NCBI RefSeq assembly: GCF_001949145.1
Contig: NW_019091600.1
Span: 687,395-751,394 of the forward strand
DNA length: 64,000 nucleotides
Direction: 5' to 3'
From: Acanthaster planci
Taxonomy: Eukaryota > Echinodermata > Asteroidea > Valvatida > Acanthasteridae
A program made the translations under genes and the position numbers. The notes under the pieces are model-generated. The model saw only the letters and a list, made by a program, of their open reading frames with translations. It was not told where the DNA came from and searched no databases. How positions within the stretch are numbered: position 1 is the first letter of the stretch; every line of letters begins with the position of its first letter. Of this stretch, positions 60,401 to 64,000 are shown in pieces.

Positions 60401-63400
60401 CCAATTCCTTGCATATCAGTCACTAGTCATCCATTCCCAAGACAAGCTATGCAGTGTTTGAATGACCTGTGATGGAAACATTCATTCTGGGGTCATCGGC
60501 TGTTACTTGTTACTGTGTTATTGAACTGACTTGTGAGGAGCATTCAGTAGTGCAGTGCTACATGTATACAAACGATGCTTGTATTTGACATGCACAGTAT
60601 TAGTTTATTGTTATTTCTGTTGTAAAACTTGGCATTCGGGCCACTTCTAAGTAATAATTTTCTGTATTCTGCTTAGTTCAACAGAGATTCATCACGCATT
60701 TTGAAAAGTAAAGCAAATGTCAGGAAACAGTCATTAAAAGTAAAGTGTTCTTTATGGCCAAATAAAATGGGAAAATCCCCTGTGAAAGCACAAAATTAAC
60801 AGATTCTACACAGAAAGAAATTAGCTCTGCCATCTTGAAATAATCACATGATGCTAGACTACATGTGCATGTATAGTGCTCGTCTGATCAAGAGTATACA
60901 TACATTCTTGTAATTTGTTGCAATTCTAACGGATTTGCTCCTGCATAGAGCAATGTACCGGTAGCAAACAGGGCAGTATAAATATACTTCTTGTTAAAAC
61001 TCCCAAGCTAATATCTGCAGCTGCACATTACAGCAAGGACTATCATCTAACGAGCAGTAACCACAGCGATTGATTGGCAGTGTGGTTCTGCAAGACATAG
61101 CAAAATCAATGCTGCAAATAAAAACACACATGGTGCAGCAACAGGTCTGGATTCTCCTACTTAAATTAGCATGTAAGTGCCTTTTTGCCATACTAACCTC
61201 GATTCCTTAGAAGAGGCTTTTTATCGTAACAGGCCTAAGCGATTCTCAGGAGTAAATGCATGGATTTTTTGGAAACTTTTTTTCAGATGAGGCATAGTTA
61301 AAGTTAGGATTACTTCGAAGGGACAAAGATTGGATCTCATTTTATGACCACCATTCAGTTTAACCCCTTTGTTTCTTTTCTTGGCTTGTGCTGTAGACAT
61401 GATTGTTGGTGGTTGCTGGTTGCATGGTTGCTGTTGATCCTGTGATTAATCTTACAAGCTGTTTTCCTTCTGTAATTTCCTTCTGTCCTCCCCTCGCATG
61501 AGCCTCACACTTCTCTGCCCTTAACATCCATGAAATTTAGCCCAGTGCTTTTAAATTCATTTTCTGATGCCTGTGTTAAAGAAATTTTGCCCAGCTTGTT
61601 GTTAGTGCTGCAAGTTGGTACCAATGTTCGGTTTGGATTCGGTTTGGACACAGTCCGTGTTTTGCCAACCAAATGCGGTAGTGTTTTGTCCACGCTTGAC
61701 TCAACAAAACAATTGTAGGATATGTTAAAAAAAAAAAAACGCCGTGCTTAAATGGGAGTTCCCTCCTTTACAGGATACGAGATCAAATTATTTTTTGAGC
61801 GAATTGTGTTTTGGTTATTTTCATGAAACGGATTCAACTACCAAACTATGGTTTTCAATATATTCAAAGAACCTTGGTATCAAGTCAGCGTTCTTTCACA
61901 GGATGGCACCCACGTAGCCAAAGGGGTGATTTTCCATCAGTCTTTTTCAAACAGATAATGGCATTTTGTTATTTGAGATTTGTAAACAACTTTAGAGATC
62001 TGACAAAATCCCATTACAACGTATTCACCCTACGATTTTGATCAAGCATGATCAAACGAAAGGCAAGTAAGGCCACCCCGTGAACCAAATCTTGTCATGC
62101 ACTGGAGTGCTGCACCCGCCCACCTGGCAAAAACAGTTTTCCATCTGGAGTTGCCATCGATCGAGCACAAGTTCGACTGTGATTAGGATCCGATCAAAAT
62201 TTGTTTTGCACGGCCATTTATGACATCATTGGCCTAATATGGAACATAAGGGTGTGGCTATCGGAGATTGGCAAACATAATGCCAAATCTGAATATACAT
62301 AAGCACAATCGGATGTCATGAGAATTTAGAATAGTAGTGCATCGGAAATGCGGTACATTGCTTGTTCTTGGTTGATTATTAGTGAATTCTCTCGACATGC
62401 TTTTTACAACCATCATGTGATGCGGGGCCATATGTCGTAAGTTCACTGTCATGTACCGAGTGCCGATGCAACACAACTTGTATCCATTTTTTGTTATTTG
62501 TGCTTTTTTATCAAGTTTTCTTGCATGCATTCCGTGTGCTATCAACGACATGCCATATTAAAGCCGAACATCCAAGCTGACCAGTTGGGTTCTGTTCAGT
62601 TCGGTTCAAAAGTGCCATGTACAATGATTCTGGGTTTGATTCGGCAGTTTGGCTGCAGCATTACCTGTTGTATCGTCCTGCCATAAGACTGAATCACTAA
62701 AATTATTTAGAGATGCAACATTTTTGCAGTGAGTCATTGAGTTTAGAGTTTGCCTCATTTACTTTTAAAGGAGTACATTTTTTTTTTCATTTCATGTGGG
62801 GGCATGTGGCCTAGTGGTTAGTGTTTGTAGCTTCTGATCATAAGGTTGGGGGTTCGAATCTAGCTGGTGGCAGCAAGTTGTGATCTTGGGCAAGTCACTT
62901 TATCCCTATGTGCCTCTCTCCACCCAGGTGTAAATGCGTGCCTGTGAGAGCAGAAATGGTTATGGTTAGCCATTTGCACCGAAACAGCAGCGTCCGGTAG
63001 TTTACTCTCCAGGGATCTTAGATAGTTTCAGGAATATTCAGATGTAAACCCAATGTGCAGGGATAATGATAACAGCACCTTGATCACATTCATGGTGGAT
63101 ATAGTTTGCGCTTTATAAAAACTGGCCGTTGTTATTCTTTCACTGGAATGGAGTATTGTCCAGATGAAGGGTACATGACATATTGTCACCCCAATGTCTC
63201 TTTGTTGTTCCCAGTGCGATTGCACTTGTACATAGAAGCAGGTATTACTGCAGGCCAAAAGAAGTTGTGTGTTGTGTTTGGCTTCATATTGATTGTTTTG
63301 CTATGGTTTGCTTTTAAAGAATGAGGGGTGGTTAATAGTTCTGAGGAATGGACTTTTGCAAGCTGCTTTTGAAACATTAACAGTCAGCCTNTTACAACTT

Positions 63401-64000
63401 AATGCAAGGCAGTGCAGCAAATAACTCACTATCGTTCCTGGCCCAAAAATATTTTAAGGAAGTTCCTAGGAATGATATTTAATCAATTTTCAGAGGTATT
63501 CATTTATCCCAGATAAATCAGATGCTTCCCAAGAATCTTAAAAAAGTAACTGTATAGAATTTGTACTAATGTGTAATAAATTTACATCCAATAAAACATT
63601 ACTGTGTAGTAAACATGGTTTCATGAGATGTGGATCTCGCCAGAAAATAAAGTCTTCATATTCTCATTTTCTTGAAAGGAATTGGAAGATAAATTAAAAT
63701 GCGTTTGAGACACAAAATATAGAGCTATTTTTTTACAGCAGTTTTAGTTCCTTTTTCATCTGATTGCTTTTTGTGAAGGTTGCAATATTTTCAGATGAAT
63801 TCATGAAGTGAATATGCGTTGTTTGATTTCTGTCATGGCAAGTGTTGAGGTCCTGACAAACATGAACTTGTGAAAAATTGTTTTCTTCTTGTTTTCTTCT
63901 TGTTTTAGATAATGAGAATCCTAGTATCATGTGCCCAGATGACTTGATACAGAATACTGACAGTGGACGAGCTAATGCCACTGTCACTCTACCTGCTGCT
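42419..64000 (+). CDS. Type II membrane protein with tandem HYR domains (exons joined; 3' end outside window)
   Basis: Unnamed cell-surface protein. Exons 42419-42430, 44891-44967, 47757-47926, 48987-49019, 50232-50285, 51137-51388, 51636-51878, 52454-52705, 53540-53718, 55301-55367, 56578-56820, 57453-57698 and 63909-64000 join in phase to at least 640 residues. Residues 1-56 are polar with Arg/Lys and no signal peptide. Residues 57-85 form one membrane helix (LLLAAVAITIFVLGAVIGIP...). A Thr/Pro stalk covers 87-116. Then come at least seven HYR (hyalin repeat) domains, immunoglobulin-like adhesion modules common in echinoderm extracellular proteins. All HYR units are bounded by phase-1 introns, suiting exon shuffling. 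The positive N-terminal flank predicts the HYR array outside the cell. It is not hyalin itself, which is secreted. Function beyond adhesion or binding is unknown. Confidence 0.85.
43171..43276. repeat. 53-bp tandem duplication
   Basis: The unit cggcgagttaaaacggaaga, continuing to gcgattttaaata, occurs at 43171 and 43224 with no visible difference. Confidence 0.92.
44891..44967 (+). CDS. HYR membrane protein coding exon 2 (cytosolic)
   Basis: 77 bases from 'ctcaacag' to AG|gtatat, encoding RDNFELDFSLDPVYEYRDPR and GFRGS. It is polar with two Tyr residues, in the predicted cytosolic tail. Confidence 0.65.
45084..45122. repeat. GC-rich hairpin
   Basis: gtccgccgcgctccca and tgggagtgcggac can pair (13 bases plus an inserted cgc). 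It lies in a locally GC-rich, CpG-rich stretch of HYR gene intron 2. Confidence 0.6.
45382..45425 (+). repeat. Short repeat shared with 39865-39911
   Basis: tggcaaacaagcaatgcatt followed by ctatagtgtaccagt. Same orientation as the other copy. Confidence 0.6.
46343..46447. repeat. Minisatellite, about 24-bp unit, four copies
   Basis: The unit is approximately tactttggttgccatggata plus tagt; copies carry gctatgggta or gccatggata. Variants are ordered, with the two ggt-type copies first. Confidence 0.88.
47013..47104 (+). repeat. Dispersed repeat family C, copy 1
   Basis: Shares ttgaatgacc, gatatacatgtaccagt, ctcagtaaaccatca and tgtattttggccgaaa-like blocks with 49937-50042. Both copies lie in HYR gene introns, same orientation. 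Confidence 0.75.
47757..47926 (+). CDS. HYR membrane protein coding exon 3 (transmembrane helix)
   Basis: 170 bases from 'ttgtctatcag' to A|gtaagt. It encodes VFQPSSSRVPLYGPPVAAPA and then a 29-residue hydrophobic helix, residues 57-85. Arg38 lies on the N-terminal side and no basic residue follows the helix, favouring an N-in orientation. Confidence 0.82.
48987..49019 (+). CDS. HYR membrane protein coding exon 4 (stalk)
   Basis: A 33-base exon from 'cttccacag' to T|gtaagt, encoding SSTVETPTGS. It is Thr/Ser/Pro-rich and probably O-glycosylated. Phase fits on both sides. Confidence 0.62.
49937..50042 (+). repeat. Dispersed repeat family C, copy 2
   Basis: Homologue of 47013-47104, with an extra atacatgtatact inserted after gtaccagt. 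Confidence 0.75.
50232..50285 (+). CDS. HYR membrane protein coding exon 5 (stalk)
   Basis: 54 bases from 'tcccttttag' to G|gtaaga, encoding TTQPPVPQVPDPVIPNT. A Pro-rich stalk segment before the first HYR domain. Confidence 0.7.
51137..51388 (+). CDS. HYR domain 1
   Basis: 252 bases; residues 117-199. It has the HYR pattern RCPDDI...VTWDPP...FPVGFQRVQYTVTDTASN and CSFQVTVV. Both disulfide cysteines are present. The D-N-S-G turn is replaced by SETEG. Confidence 0.88.
51636..51878 (+). CDS. HYR domain 2
   Basis: 243 bases; residues 201-280. Pattern DNEPPSIQCPANRTV...VFWDPP...FHVGPHVVTIVIHDEANNEN and CSFSIVVEG. Both cysteines are present. Confidence 0.9.
52454..52705 (+). CDS. HYR domain 3
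   Basis: 252 bases; residues 282-364. Pattern KPRVTCPAGI...ATWSAPLVRDNS...FPFGNTPVNCMATDAAGNPG and CMFMVMI. It has additional cysteines (CTPASG, NCMATD) beyond the usual pair. Confidence 0.9.
53540..53718 (+). CDS. HYR domain 4, first part
   Basis: 179 bases; residues 366-424, ending phase 0 at YEIGSYQ. Pattern LPPEFVSCPSDIVVNATQDS and VTWIPPNATDNS. The domain is finished by the exon at 55301. Confidence 0.86.
55301..55367 (+). CDS. HYR domain 4, second part
   Basis: 67 bases from 'gttgactcag' to CTA G|gtaagt, encoding VIYTAMDVEGNSAQCSFQVE. It completes the domain and supplies its second cysteine. It is the only HYR unit here that is split by an intron. Confidence 0.85.
56578..56820 (+). 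CDS. HYR domain 5
   Basis: 243 bases; residues 448-527. Pattern SQDPSIMCPDDLIRNTDRGR...TTSDNSV...LRIGNHTVTYTVADDSGNTA and CDVTVMI. Closely related to HYR domain 7. Confidence 0.9.
57453..57698 (+). CDS. HYR domain 6 (no cysteines)
   Basis: 246 bases; residues 529-609. LMDNSGEIVRVSTTPANN, MLPIGENIIVYTVSDAFG and VSFSIQVIVLG keep the fold pattern. Both conserved cysteines are absent (FTRPANTS in place of CPAN, and VSFSIQ in place of CSFQ). The acceptor has a poor pyrimidine tract. Confidence 0.8.
57771..58118 (+). mobile_element. tRNA-derived SINE, copy 1
   Basis: The degenerate tRNA-like head has B-box-like ggtttgaatcc (57822-57832). The body has gagcaagtcactttacccta and cttcacccaagagtataaatg, shared with 62798-63138. 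The tail ends attattgttattcttatt. Confidence 0.78.
58931..59163. mobile_element. Foldback/MITE-like element
   Basis: The left arm (58931-58998) includes aacaatttgaattcc and cactgttgctatacct. The right arm (59096-59163) is its imperfect complement (aggtatagcaacagtg, ggaattccaattgtt-like). There is about 97 bases between and no ORF. Confidence 0.75.
62083..62655 (+). repeat. Interspersed repeat family A, copy 2
   Basis: The reverse complement matches 7862-8463. Shared blocks are gcactggagtgctgcacc, atttatgacatcattggcct, ggagattggcaaacataatg and tttttatcaag. Confidence 0.85.
62798..63138 (+). mobile_element. tRNA-derived SINE, copy 2
   Basis: A-box-like tggcctagtggtta (62807-62820) and B-box ggttcgaatct (62851-62861) at tRNA spacing. 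They are followed by gggcaagtcactttatccct and ctccacccaggtgtaaatg, a body shared with copy 1. The tail is gccgttgttattcttt. The conserved body resembles those of widespread metazoan SINEs, but I do not name the family. Confidence 0.85.
63391..63391. other. Single ambiguous base (N)
   Basis: One undetermined base in the last HYR gene intron, with no effect on coding. Confidence 1.
63909..64000 (+). CDS. HYR domain 7, truncated by the window edge
   Basis: 92 bases from 'cttgttttag'. It encodes NENPSIMCPDDLIQNTDSGR and ANATVTLPAA, almost the same as the start of HYR domain 5. Confidence 0.88.

Larger units (their letters stand above)
51389..63908 (+). other. HYR gene introns between the HYR exons
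   Basis: Introns 51389-51635, 51879-52453, 52706-53539, 53719-55300, 55368-56577, 56821-57452 and 57699-63908. The last, 6.2 kb, holds two SINEs, a foldback element and repeat family A copy 2. I saw no further HYR exon in it, apart from the short candidate at 58243. Confidence 0.65.

Noticed and set aside
62807-62880. Functional tRNA gene
   Set aside because: A- and B-box-like motifs are present, but the arms do not form a good cloverleaf and the sequence continues into a SINE body shared with another copy.
42419-64000. Naming the HYR gene hyalin
   Set aside because: Hyalin is a secreted protein; this one has an N-terminal membrane helix and no signal peptide, so only the HYR domains are shared.

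Overview
This is a eukaryotic, intron-rich nuclear window. It holds five protein-coding genes, all read by joining exons whose splice phases agree. Large introns, tRNA-derived SINEs, a CR1/Jockey-type retrotransposon remnant, hyalin-repeat (HYR) modules encoded one per exon, and abundant TACATGTA and TAGGCCTA palindromes point to a marine invertebrate deuterostome, most likely an echinoderm. The species cannot be named from sequence alone.

Left to right: (1) 1-7170, minus: the N-terminal part of BRCA2, seven coding exons, at least 1120 residues, running off the left edge before the expected BRC repeats. It carries the PALB2-binding signature near DLGPVDQNWFE and the SWTSSLATP motif. (2) 10449-15082, plus: XPNPEP3, mitochondrial/cytosolic X-prolyl aminopeptidase 3, four exons, 510 residues, head-to-head with BRCA2. 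(3) 18917-25337, minus: PPAT, amidophosphoribosyltransferase, seven exons, 512 residues, tail-to-tail with XPNPEP3. (4) 27045-37635, plus: PAICS, bifunctional SAICAR synthetase/AIR carboxylase, eight exons, 420 residues, head-to-head with PPAT across 1.7 kb that includes a 166-base assembly gap. (5) 42419-64000, plus: a type II single-pass membrane protein with a short cytosolic N-terminus, a Pro/Thr stalk and at least seven HYR domains, running off the right edge.

PPAT and PAICS catalyse step 1 and two later steps of de novo purine synthesis. Their divergent arrangement matches that of vertebrates, so it is probably an old shared-promoter pair. BRCA2 beside XPNPEP3 has no obvious functional link.

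The rest is introns and intergenic DNA filled with repeats: several long inverted-repeat (foldback) elements, three interspersed repeat families present twice in the window, two SINE copies, a retrotransposon fragment and several small tandem repeats. I found no CRISPR array, bacterial gene, rRNA or convincing functional tRNA. The most unusual points are a Cys/His-rich N-terminal extension on BRCA2, an HYR domain that has lost both disulfide cysteines, two nearly identical HYR exon starts separated by 7 kb, and a 1.38-kb terminal-inverted-repeat element in PAICS intron 1.
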